A stretch of DNA of 64,000 nt, from the NCBI RefSeq assembly GCF_004361915.1, contig NZ_SNWP01000010.1:248001-312000 (forward strand). Direction: 5' to 3'. Every line of letters begins with the position of its first letter. The stretch's first letter is position 1. Shown piece after piece: positions 8,890 through 20,600 of the stretch. The translations under genes were made by a program, and so were the position numbers. The notes beneath the pieces are model-generated. The model worked only from the letters and a program-made list of their open reading frames with translations. It had not been told where the DNA came from and searched no databases. The DNA is from Sediminibacterium goheungense (GTDB taxonomy: Bacteria > Bacteroidota > Bacteroidia > Chitinophagales > Chitinophagaceae).

Positions 8890-11445
8890 CTATACATTGG
8901 CGCTTTCGCCTTCTTCTACCCTTTTCTGAAAATCAAATTTCAGCTTGGCAGATTCTTTGTCGAGATCTGCAATGAGTACATCTCCCTGTTTGATATTCAT
9001 ATTGAGTATTTCTTCTGCCAATGGATCTTCCAGGTATTTCTGGATGGCCCTGTGTAAGGGTCTTGCCCCGAATTGTGAATCATATCCTTTTTCTGCAATA
9101 AACTCTTTGGCAGCTGCAGTAAGCTCAAGCGAGAAGCCAAGGTTTTGCAGGCGTTTTGATACACCTTTCATCAGAATATCAATGATATTGAAGATATTCT
9201 CCTGGTTCAGTGAATTAAACACTACCACATCATCAATTCGGTTCAGGAACTCTGGTGAGAAAGTACGTTTTAAAGCTTTTTCAATCACCGCTTTATTATT
9301 CTCTTCCGCATTCTGAATACGTGTTGCAGTAGCAAAACCCACACCATCACCAAACTCTTTTAACTGACGAACACCAATATTGGATGTCATAATGATCATG
9401 GTATTCTTAAAGTCTACCTTTCTACCTAATCCATCCGTTAACTGACCATCATCCAGTACCTGCAGGAGTATATTATAAATATCCGGATGCGCTTTTTCGA
9501 TTTCATCCAACAGAATTACACAATAAGGTTTCCTTCTTACTTTTTCTGTAAGCTGTCCACCCTCTTCATATCCTACATAACCCGGAGGCGCACCAATTAA
9601 ACGGCTAACGGTAAATTTTTCCATGTATTCACTCATATCAATTCTGATGAGTGAATCTTCTGAGTCGAACATATATCTGGCCAATGAACGTGCCAGCTCG
9701 GTTTTACCTACACCTGTGGGACCCAGAAATATAAAGGTGCCGATCGGTTTTTTAGGATCTTTCAAACCTACTCTGTTACGCTGAATGGCTTTTACTACTT
9801 TCTGAATGGCTTCATCCTGCCCTATCACCATACCCTTCATATCTTCACTCATCCTGCGCAACTTCTCTGTTTCTGCCTGTACCATTCTTTTTACCGGAAT
9901 ACCCGTCATCATACTCACTACTTCGGCAATATGCTCCTCTGTAATGGGGTAACGTTTGTGCTTGCTCTCTTCTTCCCACTGGTTTTTTGCCTTCTCCAGC
10001 TCTTCTCCGAGTCTTTTCTCAGTATCACGCAAAGCAGCCGCTTCTTCAAAACGCTGGCTTTTTACTACCTTATTTTTTTCGTTTTTAATATCTTCTATTT
10101 TCTTTTCGAGCTCAACAATTTCTTCAGGCACATTGATGTTTTTCAGATGCACCCTTGCACCCACTTCATCCAATACATCAATGGCTTTATCGGGTAATAA
10201 CCTGTCGGTCATATACCTGTCGCTCAATTTCACACAGGCATCAATTGCATCTTCACCATAGCTAACATTATGGAAGTCTTCGTACTTCGACTTAATATTA
10301 TTCAATATGATGATCGTATCTTCTACACTGGGTGGTTCTACAATTACTTTCTGAAAGCGTCTGTCTAAGGCGCCGTCCTTTTCAATGTACATACGATATT
10401 CATCCAATGTAGATGCACCTATGCACTGCAGTTCTCCTCTGGCAAGAGCTGGTTTAAATATATTGGAAGCATCGAGTGACCCACTGGCACCGCCGGCACC
10501 TACAATGGTATGTATTTCATCAATGAAGAGAATCACATCCCTGTTTTTCTCCAATTCATTCATGATTGCTTTCATTCTTTCTTCGAACTGACCACGGTAT
10601 TTGGTACCGGCTACCAACGCAGCAAGGTCAAGAGAAATCACCCTTTTATCGAATAGTACCCTGCTCACTTTACGCTGAACAATGCGCAGCGCAAGTCCCT
10701 CTACAATCGCTGTTTTACCTACACCAGGTTCACCGATCAGAATCGGGTTATTCTTTTTCCGGCGACTCAGTATCTGACTTACCCTTTCAATTTCTTCTTC
10801 ACGACCAACGATGGGGTCTAATGAACCGGCTTCTGCCAATTTGGTAATATCTCTGCCAAAATTGTCCAGAACAGGGGTTTTACTTTTGGCATTGCCGCCC
10901 GCTTTCCCGCCAGCTTTTTGTTGCTGATAACCTGAAGAACGTTTTTCTTCATCAAATTCATCTCCCTCTTCATCACTGAATTCAGCCCTTGGATTAGTAG
11001 GGTTCTCAGAACCTACCATACCCAGCTCATTACGGAACATATCATAATCGATATCAAACTGATTTAATATCTGCGTGGCAATATTTTCTTTGTTTTTCAG
11101 GATGCTAAGCATCAGGTGTTCGGTTTCTACCAGCGGACTTTTCAGTGCCTTTGCCTCCAGAACCGTTACCCTGATTACCTTTTCAGCCTGTTTGGTAAGG
11201 GGTAAACTATTGATATTGGCAATATTTTTACCGGTCTTATCCTTCACCGCCAGTTCTACTTCTTTCCGTAATTCGTAAAGGTCTACATTCAATTGTTTTA
11301 ACGCTTTGATGGCTGTATTATCGCCATCACGGATCAAACCCAATAACAGGTGTTCTGTGCCAATGAAGTCGTTTCCGAGCCGCAAAGCCTCTTCCCTGCT
11401 GAAAGAAATGATCTCTTTAACCTGTGCTGAAAAATTATTATCCAT
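8890..11445 (-). CDS. clpC: ClpC-type AAA+ unfoldase of the Clp protease
   Basis: The 851-aa protein has the full ClpC layout. A double Clp-N domain spans ~1-145, followed by a charged linker. AAA-1 carries Walker A GEPGVGKT and Walker [15 protein letters not shown]-containing middle domain ([15 protein letters not shown]) follows. AAA-2 carries GPTGVGKT and [13 protein letters not shown], and a D2-small domain closes the protein. The loop FGDGVGFAT holds the VGF tripeptide that docks ClpP. It unfolds substrates for ClpP, but clpP is not in this window. It is divergent from a STAS-domain gene and ends at a strong terminator. Confidence 0.97.
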   Translation of the reverse strand: MDNNFSAQVKEIISFSREEALRLGNDFIGTEHLLLGLIRDGDNTAIKALKQLNVDLYELRKEVELAVKDKTGKNIANINSLPLTKQAEKVIRVTVLEAKALKSPLVETEHLMLSILKNKENIATQILNQFDIDYDMFRNELGMVGSENPTNPRAEFSDEEGDEFDEEKRSSGYQQQKAGGKAGGNAKSKTPVLDNFGRDITKLAEAGSLDPIVGREEEIERVSQILSRRKKNNPILIGEPGVGKTAIVEGLALRIVQRKVSRVLFDKRVISLDLAALVAGTKYRGQFEERMKAIMNELEKNRDVILFIDEIHTIVGAGGASGSLDASNIFKPALARGELQCIGASTLDEYRMYIEKDGALDRRFQKVIVEPPSVEDTIIILNNIKSKYEDFHNVSYGEDAIDACVKLSDRYMTDRLLPDKAIDVLDEVGARVHLKNINVPEEIVELEKKIEDIKNEKNKVVKSQRFEEAAALRDTEKRLGEELEKAKNQWEEESKHKRYPITEEHIAEVVSMMTGIPVKRMVQAETEKLRRMSEDMKGMVIGQDEAIQKVVKAIQRNRVGLKDPKKPIGTFIFLGPTGVGKTELARSLARYMFDSEDSLIRIDMSEYMEKFTVSRLIGAPPGYVGYEEGGQLTEKVRRKPYCVILLDEIEKAHPDIYNILLQVLDDGQLTDGLGRKVDFKNTMIIMTSNIGVRQLKEFGDGVGFATATRIQNAEENNKAVIEKALKRTFSPEFLNRIDDVVVFNSLNQENIFNIIDILMKGVSKRLQNLGFSLELTAAAKEFIAEKGYDSQFGARPLHRAIQKYLEDPLAEEILNMNIKQGDVLIADLDKESAKLKFDFQKRVEEGESANV

Positions 11446-11537
11446 AACCTAAATTGGATTTATACAATTATAACGAATATTTTTGAGCGAAGTTGTGCAT
11501 CAGTTATACACAGTTGTTAACCTAACCCAGTCCTAAT

Positions 11538-11936
11538 ATGGAGGTCAAAATTGATACCAAAGAGAAATTCACCGTTGTAACACCGGTAATGCCGTTTATT
11601 TCTGCCAATATAGCAGCAACCCTGTCTGAAACCTGTTCCGGATTCCTTCAACAACCGGTTAAAAATATTGTTCTGAACCTGGAGCCTGTAACCGAAATAG
11701 AACCAGAAGCAGCCAGTGCCATTGCCGCCCTGCAACAGCATTTTTATGAAAACAGTGCCTCTTTTGTGCTCTGCAATATGAAAGAACCCTTAGAAGCCGT
11801 TTTTGAAAAAGAAGAGCTACTGGATTTCATGAACATCACACCTACCGAAAGCGAAGCATGGGATATCGTGCAAATGGAAGAAATTGAAAGAGAATTACTC
11901 GATGGGGATGATATGGAGTTTGAGAAACCCGAGTAA
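11538..11936 (+). CDS. STAS-like domain protein
   Basis: The 132-aa acidic protein has the beta-alpha pattern of a STAS/anti-anti-sigma fold in its first ~100 residues (KFTVVTPVMPFISANIAATL, then NIVLNLEPVTEIEPEAASAI, then SFVLCNMKEPLEAVFEKEEL). The usual phosphorylatable serine of SpoIIAA-like proteins (DxSG) is not evident; the equivalent position reads EIEPEA. It may be a STAS relative that is not phosphorylated. An acidic C-terminal tail follows. A heptad hairpin (H4) separates it from the downstream J-protein gene. Confidence 0.7.
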   Translation: MEVKIDTKEKFTVVTPVMPFISANIAATLSETCSGFLQQPVKNIVLNLEPVTEIEPEAASAIAALQQHFYENSASFVLCNMKEPLEAVFEKEELLDFMNITPTESEAWDIVQMEEIERELLDGDDMEFEKPE

Positions 11937-11938
11937 AA

Positions 11939-11999
11939 GATGTAGGATGTCTGATGGTGGATGTCGGATTTTTATATCCGACATCCACCATCAGACATC
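11939..11999. repeat. Heptad inverted repeat with GATGTCx units (element H4)
   Basis: Four exact-period heptads start at 11939, 11946, 11953 and 11960 (GATGTAG, GATGTCT, GATGGTG, GATGTCG). The 24 nt from 11946 to 11969 are perfectly complementary to 11976-11999, leaving a 6-nt loop. It lies between two co-directional genes, 15 nt upstream of the J-protein start codon. Confidence 0.85.
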
Positions 12000-12014
12000 A
12001 AAAAATCTGCGTGC

Positions 12015-12656
12015 ATGTTTGACAAAGACTACTACCAGCTTTTACAAATCGCTCCTTCTGCCAGTTCGGGTGATATCAGGAAAGCATACAGGCAATTAGC
12101 GTTGAAATTTCATCCGGATAAAAACAATACGCCCGATGCCGCCGCACAATTTTTATTGATCAATGAAGCCTATGCTGTTTTAAACGATCCTGCACAGCGA
12201 AAAAAATATGACAGTATTCGATTCGCTGGACAAGTCATGAACAGTATCATCGCAACTACTCCTGCAGAAATCAGGGAGATGAGTGAAGAACTCACAAGAA
12301 GAATCCAAAAGAGTAATCCCGACCGTATCAATCGTGACAAGTTGGTACAGGACCTGAATGCTATACTGTCTGTATATCATATCCAACTACTCGAAAATCA
12401 TCCGGACAGCATTCATCTTTCATTGATCGTAACTGACTGTTTATTCTGTTTACAATATACAGATTGCAAAGATTGCATGGTGTTGCTGGACAGGCTCCAA
12501 CATATCAAAGGACTGAATACGGAATCTGGTTTCCGCATTCAGTCCTTTCGAAAACAGTACCTGAAAAGTTATTATTGGAACCGTTATAAAATGCTGGTTG
12601 TACTGGCCATCACACTTGTATTTTGTTTGTTGCTTTACCTGAGCCGATCATTCTAA
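12015..12656 (+). CDS. Membrane-anchored J-domain (DnaJ-like) co-chaperone
   Basis: The start at 12015 gives a 213-aa protein that begins directly with a J domain (residues 1-~68): YYQLLQIAPSASSGDIRKAYRQLALKFHPD, with the HPD tripeptide that stimulates Hsp70 ATPase. There is no G/F or zinc-finger region. The middle is helical with several Cys (CLFCLQYTDCKDC). A single hydrophobic segment at the C-terminus (MLVVLAITLVFCLLLYL) suggests a tail anchor with the J domain in the cytoplasm. The upstream in-frame ATG inside hairpin H4 is rejected as a start. Its stop overlaps the convergent downstream gene by 4 nt. Confidence 0.85.
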   Translation: MFDKDYYQLLQIAPSASSGDIRKAYRQLALKFHPDKNNTPDAAAQFLLINEAYAVLNDPAQRKKYDSIRFAGQVMNSIIATTPAEIREMSEELTRRIQKSNPDRINRDKLVQDLNAILSVYHIQLLENHPDSIHLSLIVTDCLFCLQYTDCKDCMVLLDRLQHIKGLNTESGFRIQSFRKQYLKSYYWNRYKMLVVLAITLVFCLLLYLSRSF

Positions 12657-15151
12657 AATACCTTTTCTGCATAGATCAGTTCACCGTTAACGCCTATACC
12701 CTGTATCACCACTTTCACTTTTTTACTAAAATCGTTATTGTAAAAGCGGAATGGATACTTCCCATCTTTGCCAGGTTTTACATTACCATTCCAATATAAG
12801 GTTTCACTGCTGTCTAAAGCTTCCTCGGGTTGTTTAGCGCGCGTATACAAGGGCGCATAAAAAGATTTCACCAGTGAGTATCCGGTTCTTTCTATGGAAG
12901 AGAATTTTTTATCGTAGATATTTTTCCCTGTCACGGCTCCTTTTTTAGTGTATATAGCAATAGCCGGACCGGAAGCGCCTAATGCAGTTCCTTCAGCAGC
13001 ATATACTTTAATCAAGGCAACATCAGATACATTAATGGTGGAAATCACATCCATAGAAACATTCATTTCATTAAGGAAATAAGTTACCCCATTTCGTTCC
13101 AGCATCATGGTGCCAAAATCATCTCCTCCTGATCCACTGGCATTCAGGTAAGATGCAGAATTGTTTTCACTCAGTGCATCCAATCCCTGAAAGCGGGTAA
13201 ACCTCACTACAGGATTAATCATATCACCGGTTACACTGATACCAGGTACCGATCTTTGTATGATTTGCCAGATACTCGTTGCAAAGCCTGTTTCAGACGG
13301 ATCGATCGATCTTCCCAGTTTAAATATATCCGATGCATAAGCTGCATTCAATGAATCTGCCGGAGATCGTTTTTTACGCACGCCTTTTACTGTAACATTG
13401 CCCAGATACTCCCCATTGCTGGTATCAATCGACTTTAACTTACCAAAGAGGAAACCCGCATAACCGGCTGCCCCTGCTTTAATAACGGCTGTGTCCAGGT
13501 TCACAGAAGGAATACCGAATGACTTTTGCAATGAATCGATATATGCTGGTGTAATATCTACATCAACGATATACGATTCTTTTTTCTTATTGGTGCCCTG
13601 GTAAAAGAATGTCGCCTTTTTTTGAAATGAAAGCCCATCCAACATAAACTCACCCTTATCTGTTAATTGAGCAGATGCCATGATGGTTGTAGAATCTTCC
13701 GTTTTGATTATAAATGAAACATGCCCTTCTCCCACAACCGCATTCCTGTCTGATTTTTTTACGAGCCCCCTGATCACAAGTGAAGACTCTACCGGATATT
13801 GCAGGTTAACGGATTGATCATTGATCATTTTCTTCCATTCAAATCTGCGCCATCCCTGTGTCATCATAAGAAGGTCGAGATGATCGAGCCTTTCTTTTGA
13901 TTTATCCTTAAAATAATACGCAGGCTCATGAATATATCCTTTGATATCGGAGCTGAGCAGTACAGAAGACACGATATTTTCCGGCACTTTCATCGCAGTA
14001 TCTATACTCGCATCTGTAACTGCTATCGCAATATTGGGCTGTTTGATACTAGGAAATTCAACAGTGAATTCATTCTTACCCCTCGCCTGTTTTGAAAGAA
14101 CCGGTGTTTTGATATCAGCTTGAAGAATATTGTAATTAGCAATAAAAGCAATTCTTTCTGCCACCGGCAATCCGTCTTCCCTGAAAGCTGTGATCTGTAA
14201 GATTCCCGCAGGCAGGTTCTTTTTTGCAATGGGTAAGGCTGTTAATCCTTCATCAAAATTAAGCTCTGCGCTGGCTACCATTTGACCATTCATCTGAGCT
14301 ACCAGTTTTATTTTGTTATATGCTTCCTTATTTTTCTCTGCCCTGAAAACCAATGCTGTAAGGCGGTTGGGATTACCATTCTCCACTCGCATGTTGATAC
14401 CTTCTTTTTCTGCTACAGGCAAGGCATAATCCATACTTGCACCGTTGGCTAAAGGTATATTCAGCTTGTATTTATTTTCTGTGTTTGCCTCAATTTCAAA
14501 AAGGCCCATACCATTATGCTGGGTCTGTACTTCTTTGATGGCTTTACCGCTTTGGTCTGTAATACTACCCTTTATATTTACAGGCTGCCCGTTCTGATCT
14601 GTTACCAGAAAAGCAACGCGGGTGTTCACTCCCTCAAGCAGGTTACCGGCTTCCGGGAAAAACTGACAATTCAATTGTGGTTTTGCTGCTGTATTTTTTT
14701 TGTTCAGGTAATCGGCACCGTAAATAAAAATGGATTTTCTGAAAATAAAATCCGGGAAATTGAGCATCCACAAAGAGTAGGCATTGATAGAATAGGTACC
14801 GGAAGAAATAGCTGCCGGCAGATCCAAATCGGCCTGGGTAGAACTCAGCGAATCGAGTTTATACATTTTTTTAGCTACTACTTTCCCTTCTGCATTTACG
14901 AGATCAACATATAAAATATTACTCAGGAAAGTGGGTACGCCATCAAGTGTGCACCAGATTTTCATCCAGATCGTTTCACCTGACAAATAGGTTTCTTTAT
15001 CAGTCTGTACAAATACTTTTTCCTGCGGATATAGGTTCCTGAATTTTTGCAGGGCAGAATCAGGCGACAGTTTAACAGGTGGAACAGTTGTTTGTGCCTG
15101 CGAACCCATGCATAAAAAAAGAGCGATAAGAAAAGAGAATAGGTTTTTCAT
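12653..15151 (-). CDS. MG2-domain / TonB-plug surface protein
   Basis: The 832-aa exported protein (signal MKNLFSFLIALFLCMGSQAQ) begins with an alpha-2-macroglobulin MG2-type domain: EKVFVQTDKETYLSGETIWMK at ~39-59, continuing through the IYG near residue 145. More Ig-like modules follow. The C-terminal third contains a TonB-receptor plug-like segment (IIQRSVPGISVTGDMINPVVRF, then IKVYAAEGTALGASGPAIAIYT), but no beta-barrel follows. Such MG2-plug proteins recur in Bacteroidota and their role is not established. It lies downstream of the SusC/SusD cluster, separated by a terminator. Confidence 0.72.
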   Translation of the reverse strand: MKNLFSFLIALFLCMGSQAQTTVPPVKLSPDSALQKFRNLYPQEKVFVQTDKETYLSGETIWMKIWCTLDGVPTFLSNILYVDLVNAEGKVVAKKMYKLDSLSSTQADLDLPAAISSGTYSINAYSLWMLNFPDFIFRKSIFIYGADYLNKKNTAAKPQLNCQFFPEAGNLLEGVNTRVAFLVTDQNGQPVNIKGSITDQSGKAIKEVQTQHNGMGLFEIEANTENKYKLNIPLANGASMDYALPVAEKEGINMRVENGNPNRLTALVFRAEKNKEAYNKIKLVAQMNGQMVASAELNFDEGLTALPIAKKNLPAGILQITAFREDGLPVAERIAFIANYNILQADIKTPVLSKQARGKNEFTVEFPSIKQPNIAIAVTDASIDTAMKVPENIVSSVLLSSDIKGYIHEPAYYFKDKSKERLDHLDLLMMTQGWRRFEWKKMINDQSVNLQYPVESSLVIRGLVKKSDRNAVVGEGHVSFIIKTEDSTTIMASAQLTDKGEFMLDGLSFQKKATFFYQGTNKKKESYIVDVDITPAYIDSLQKSFGIPSVNLDTAVIKAGAAGYAGFLFGKLKSIDTSNGEYLGNVTVKGVRKKRSPADSLNAAYASDIFKLGRSIDPSETGFATSIWQIIQRSVPGISVTGDMINPVVRFTRFQGLDALSENNSASYLNASGSGGDDFGTMMLERNGVTYFLNEMNVSMDVISTINVSDVALIKVYAAEGTALGASGPAIAIYTKKGAVTGKNIYDKKFSSIERTGYSLVKSFYAPLYTRAKQPEEALDSSETLYWNGNVKPGKDGKYPFRFYNNDFSKKVKVVIQGIGVNGELIYAEKVF

Positions 15152-15176
15152 AACGGTTTAGTACAGTTCAAAAAAT

Positions 15177-15200
15177 AAGCCCCGCTGAAAGGCGGGGCTT
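15177..15200 (-). terminator. Rho-independent terminator of the SusC/SusD operon
   Basis: AAGCCCCGC and GCGGGGCTT pair perfectly (9 bp) around a 6-nt loop. On the minus strand the stem is followed by TATTTTTT. It sits just past the stop of the DUF4397 lipoprotein gene. Confidence 0.88.
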
Positions 15201-15220
15201 ATATTATAAAGATACAAATA

Positions 15221-15988
15221 TTATCTGTTATAAATTAGTGAAATCCTTGCAGCTCTTGTTCCTGATGTACCGCTATAACCGGATGAAAATACGGTGAAAG
15301 AGCGTTGGTTAGGTACCGTCATAGAATAAGTGGCCAGTGCAGTGGTTGTTGAAGCCGCCCCTGCTGGTCTGATGGCCCATGAAGCTGCCGCGCCGGTAAC
15401 CTGCACCGTAAACTCCGGACTACTACCCTGGTAAGCAATATTCGAAGCCACCTTCGCTGTACCATAATACAGATCAAGAGCTGTCTGATTGGGCAGGAGG
15501 TTTACATATTTAAACCTTGAGTACCCTGAATCAGGCAATGTAATATTGTCTGTGACAACAACACCTTTTGCATTGGCACCGGTATCGGTAAGGTGAATGG
15601 TATAATTGGTTCCAAAGAAAATAGCGTTTCCGGCAAAGCTCTGCGAAAACAATACAACTGAATCTTCGGACGTACCTACTTTGGGCCTTGACACCACCAG
15701 ATCTATTTGTTTAGGATCCAGTGCCAGATAGTCTGGGTTACTTGAACCACCTGTGTTCAGTCCGCCACCCGGAAAAGGATAAGGGAATGTAAGGGTGGTA
15801 CTTACACGATTACCGTTAATTTTCAGCTGTGCATTTGAGTTAACGGCATATGCCATAGCATAGTTAATCTTGATATAAGCTTTTCCGGTGGTTGGCACCA
15901 GATCCAGCTCCCGCTGAATATTTTTCTCACATGACATCAGACCTACTGCGGTAATGATGGCAATGATGGGTATGATCAATTTTTTCAT
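15221..15988 (-). CDS. DUF4397-type surface lipoprotein
   Basis: The 255-aa lipoprotein (signal MKKLIIPIIAIITAVGLMSC) has a beta-rich mature part with the DUF4397 pattern YIKINYAMAY...QLKINGNRV, then SRFKYVNLLPNQTALDLYYG. It is the last gene after SusC and SusD (23 nt downstream of SusD). It is probably an additional outer-membrane component of the uptake complex (inference from position); its ligand is unknown. Confidence 0.78.
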   Translation of the reverse strand: MKKLIIPIIAIITAVGLMSCEKNIQRELDLVPTTGKAYIKINYAMAYAVNSNAQLKINGNRVSTTLTFPYPFPGGGLNTGGSSNPDYLALDPKQIDLVVSRPKVGTSEDSVVLFSQSFAGNAIFFGTNYTIHLTDTGANAKGVVVTDNITLPDSGYSRFKYVNLLPNQTALDLYYGTAKVASNIAYQGSSPEFTVQVTGAAASWAIRPAGAASTTTALATYSMTVPNQRSFTVFSSGYSGTSGTRAARISLIYNR

Positions 15989-16011
15989 TGTAAACTGTTT
16001 TACGTTCTTGG

Positions 16012-17658
16012 TTAAGGTTTACTGAACCACATTTCATAAGTATGGTAATCTGATTTATCACCACCGAATTTGCGCAGTTCATCCAGGTTCCATACATACT
16101 CCGAATTGTATCGGGGTCTTACACGGTAAACAGGTTTACCGAGGTTAACTGCGGCCAGTGTGGGCAGCGTAAAACCTTTGAATACCTGCTGACCGGTTAA
16201 AGGATCAATATCGGTGTAATGGAATCTTCTCAGATCTACCCAGGTTTCAACCCAGTTCCATGCCCAACCTGAAATATACTTTTGCAGCATAATATCTGTC
16301 ATGGTTAAAGTGGCCGGAGTTTGCTGAACATTACGCGAAGCGAGGTATGTAGCACGTTGAGTAGCAGAGATAGGAGATCCATTGAAAATATTAGCCGCCC
16401 CTCTTAAGCCACTGTAATTCTTATTGATAAAATCAAAATGCGCATTGATACCAGCCAGATAGGCAGCATGTGCCCCGGCGAGGTTATTTTTTCTGAACTG
16501 AGCTTCTGCTTTAATAAACTGAATTTCCGAATAGGTCATCACCGGCATTACAGCCTTGTTTTTGAAAAGGTATTTACCATTATCCAGGAAAGTAGCAGCA
16601 GAAGGGTTACCAATGGTCGTATCTGCCCACAATACAGGCACTCTTCTTCTGAAGTTAACACCCGAAGTTGACGCACTCAAAGGATCTCCCAATCCCGGAT
16701 CAACACCTCTGTACCCACCATTATTGGTGCCTGATGTATCAGCAGATGCAGATAGCATATGTGGTAAACGCGGGTCTCTGTTCTCAGCCCAGGTAGTACC
16801 GGCAAGTGTAGTTCCATCCAATAAACGCACCATGAAATTACTTTGTCTGAATAAAGTAAGGTTATCACGGTAAGGACCAAAGAAATTGGCATCATCGTTT
16901 TTAGAAGCATCAAATGGAATCACAAAATCATCTGCAACACTCGCCAAAGCGTTATCGCAGTATTTGATCACTGAATCAGCATTATAAGATGCTTTGTTTG
17001 ATAAATGGTTCCAGTTACGGGCAAGAATACCATAAGTGAATCTTTTCCATTTAGTAACGTCACCATTATAAGAATAATCGCCCAGATTAAGTGTATTGGT
17101 AGATTTTACAGCTTCCGCCATTTCAAGGTACTTGATGGCTACTCTACACAATGAATCAACGCCTTTGTAAACTACATCCTGTGTATCATATTTGAAGTAG
17201 TAGGTATTTTCCTTAAACGCATCGTTAAAGATAATTTCACCATGATAATCTGTAGCTGTCTGGAACATATAGGCTTTGAGTGCAATAGCAGCTCCTACGT
17301 AATCGAAGCGGTTATCTCTCAAACCGGTTGTTATAATATAGTCCAGATTTTTACCCAAGCCATAATAGGTCTGGCGCCAGATATCGCCTGAAGCATCACT
17401 GTTGGCAATATAACTATGGGTATCCCATACGTCATTATTACCATTCGCCATGGTGAGCCAGTTCTGGATATACTTACCCACATAACGGGCATCAAATTGT
17501 GTACCACGTGGAATAGCAGCAAGCATGGCAGGAAAAACAGAACCCACAGAAGGAGCCTGCGTAGTATCAGGGTCAGAGTTAATATTGAGGTATTTCTTAC
17601 AACCTGATGCTATCAGCATGGTTAATAAGAAACCTGCTATGTATATTCTTTGTTTCAT
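16012..17658 (-). CDS. SusD/RagB-like outer-membrane nutrient-binding lipoprotein
   Basis: The 548-aa lipoprotein (lipobox LIASGCKKYL) shows the SusD family pattern: an N-terminal helical region beginning NINSDPDTTQAPSVGSVFPAML, TPR-like helices, and the late segment MTYSEIQFIKAEAQFRKNNLAGAHAAYLAGI. It would cap the SusC channel and bind ligand at the cell surface. No glycoside hydrolase or peptidase accompanies it, so the substrate cannot be read from context. Confidence 0.93.
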   Translation of the reverse strand: MKQRIYIAGFLLTMLIASGCKKYLNINSDPDTTQAPSVGSVFPAMLAAIPRGTQFDARYVGKYIQNWLTMANGNNDVWDTHSYIANSDASGDIWRQTYYGLGKNLDYIITTGLRDNRFDYVGAAIALKAYMFQTATDYHGEIIFNDAFKENTYYFKYDTQDVVYKGVDSLCRVAIKYLEMAEAVKSTNTLNLGDYSYNGDVTKWKRFTYGILARNWNHLSNKASYNADSVIKYCDNALASVADDFVIPFDASKNDDANFFGPYRDNLTLFRQSNFMVRLLDGTTLAGTTWAENRDPRLPHMLSASADTSGTNNGGYRGVDPGLGDPLSASTSGVNFRRRVPVLWADTTIGNPSAATFLDNGKYLFKNKAVMPVMTYSEIQFIKAEAQFRKNNLAGAHAAYLAGINAHFDFINKNYSGLRGAANIFNGSPISATQRATYLASRNVQQTPATLTMTDIMLQKYISGWAWNWVETWVDLRRFHYTDIDPLTGQQVFKGFTLPTLAAVNLGKPVYRVRPRYNSEYVWNLDELRKFGGDKSDYHTYEMWFSKP

Positions 17659-17679
17659 AATAGTATGATTTATCAGGTT

Positions 17680-20600
17680 TTAGAATTGAACTTTTATACC
17701 AACATTGATACCGCGTGGTGTGGCAACAGAACCGAAATCAATTCCCTGTCCACCAAATCCACGTGCATTACCGGCATTGATACCGTTTACATTCGGATCA
17801 ACACCTGAGTAATTGGTAATCATAAACAAATCAGTACCTGTAACAAAAATGGAAGCCTGTTTGAATACTTTCTGACGCTTCAATATAGAAGCAGGCAATC
17901 TGTAAGCCAATGTCAGGTCTCTCATTCTAACCCAGTTCACATTCTCAATAAATTCAGCTTCAGGTAATGTTGATACAGATGCCGAAGATGAATAAAAGTC
18001 ATTTCTCAGGAATGGTGTTACTGCAATAGTGTTTACAGTTGGGTTAGCCGTATTCTGTAAACCATCGGCCAGCACACCTTTGATTACCCTTGGTGTTTCC
18101 CTGTCGAGTGTATTAACGCTGGTACCCTGTGTACGCATCATCATCTCATTGGCATTAAACACATCCCCACCTTTACGGATATCGAGGTTGAAACTTAACT
18201 GCCATGATTCACCAAAAGATAATTGGTTGATCAAACCGATTTTGAAGTCAGGATTTCTATCTCCGATCGGATCAAAGTTCGCCTGAATCAAGGGCAAACC
18301 TGTGGTTGGTGAAATCAGGATATCACCACGGTTGTTACGCTGATAAGTACTTCCCGAAATATTGGCCAGTGATGTACCCACTGATACCTGTGAACGGGCA
18401 TTACCATATAACCATGTATCAGAATCGTAATAAGCAGGCAGATCAGCAGGCATTTTTTCAACAATAACCCTGCTCTTATCAAAGTTCACGGTTACATCCC
18501 ATCCGAAGTTTTTACTTCTTACAGGTGTTGCTTTCAATTGAACTTCCCATCCTTTAGCAGACAATTCACCACCATTGATGTATTTCAGTACGAAACCGGT
18601 ACCATAACTCAAACGGTTAGACACAATCTGCTTGGTAACTTTATTATTGAAATAAGCCACATCCACAGTAATTCTTCTTTTCAGGAAATTCAATTCCGCA
18701 CCTACCTCAAAGTTTTTAGAAAACTCAGGCTGCAGATCGAAGTTGTTACCAAATACACCCAGTGCATATCCACCACCTGTTGTAATCTGGCTACCAAAAC
18801 TGTAATCGATCACATAAGGTACATATGGTGCTTTACCACTGGTTGCATAAGAAGCACGCAGTTTACCATAATCCAACCATTCCATTTTTTTGAACAGTTG
18901 AAGATCAGAGAACACAAAGCTCGATGAAAGTGAACCATAATTAAAGAATGGCTGCTTATCATTATACTTTGAAGTAAGTGTTGATACACCTTCACGTGTA
19001 GCTGATGCGGTAATAAAGAAAAGGTTATTGAAACCAAAAGTATAATTACTGAAATACCTTACTTTACGGATCTGCTCCCTGGTAAGTCTCGCATCTCTTG
19101 AAAGTGGATCGGTATTGTTGATAGATACGAAATCAGGCTCATAAAATCTTTCGCCTCTTTGAGCATTGATCGATCTTTTAGCATCTTCAATATAAGCACC
19201 AAAGGTTAAACTGTTGGTGAACTTCTTGGCGATGGTTTTGGTGAAAGTAGTTCTGAAAGTACCATTCAGACCTCTGAAGTTCTGCTGATAGCTACTGAAA
19301 TAACCTCTGGTAATAAAGCCCCATCTTGAATAAGGGTGTGTTACAAACATACCATCGGTAGAAAACTGATCCACACCCACGATCCAGTTCATGTTCCACC
19401 ACTTATATGGAGTATAAGCAATATTCACGTTACCGGTAATACGGTCGTTTCTATCGTTTGATTTATTTTTATTGACATCCCAGAATGGGTTATCAGCCTC
19501 TGCTGCCAGGTTGCCTGCCAGGTTATTACGAAGCGGGCGTCTGGTACCATCAGGATTGATGTAAAGACGAATATCATCATTTAATGGCCAGTTAATGATA
19601 TTCGGATAATATGAGTTCAGCCCTTTGGGTGCTTTATCGTTATTACTGATCGTATACATCCAGCTTGAGCTCATGGTTACTTTCTTACCCAGCTTTGCAG
19701 AACCCGTTAAACGGAAATTCATTCTTTCAAAACTGGTATTGGGAACGATACCTTCCTGTTTCAGGTAACCTGCAGAAAAACGGTAAGTAGCATCAGCAGT
19801 TCCGGCTTCAACACTTACGTTATGCTGCTGGGTTTTAGCTGTTCTGAAAAAATTACGCAGGTTATCATACAACTGCGTTCCTTTCGGATAAGCCGGACCA
19901 AACATTCTGAAACCATAGGTTGCATAAGAGTTAGGATCTGCCAACCCTGCGGCACCACGGCCGTATACAGTTTGTATCTGGGGAAAACGATATACTTTAT
20001 CCCAGCGGAAAGAGTTATCGTAGTTAACCCTTGTGCGACCAGCTGTACCTTTACGTGTGGTAATGATAATGGCACCCGAAGTACCATCAGAACCATATAA
20101 TGCAGTAGCTTCCGGGCCTTTCAGGATGGTAATATTTTCAATGTCGTCTGGATTCAGATCCGCAATACGGTTGGTATAATCACTGTTTCTGTTACCCATG
20201 GCAATACCATTGGGGTTAGATGCAGCCGGTAATGCCTCCTGATTCAGAGAACTGTTATCCAGGGGAACACCATCCACTACAAAAAGTGGCTGGTTATTAC
20301 CCGCAATAGATGCACCACCACGCAGAATTACCTGGGCACTCGCACCTGGTAAACCTGATGTAGAGGTAACAGCCAGACCCGGTACGCGACCAGCGAGCGA
20401 GTTAAGGAAGTTTTCTCTTCTCGTCTGGGCAACATCATCACCTTTCACTACAGGTGCCTGATAAGCCAGTTCACGCTTGTTTCTTTGCTGACCGTAAGCG
20501 GTTACAACCACATTACCTAGCTCTTTATCGTTGGTTACCATTTTAATACTGATGGTTTTCTCATCAGCAACAGTCATGGTAACAGACGCATAACCTACAT

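Noticed and set aside
11961..12014. Extended N-terminus for the J-domain protein starting inside hairpin H4
   Set aside because: The extra residues come from the hairpin repeat itself and precede the conserved J-domain start; the ATG at 12015 fits the family.
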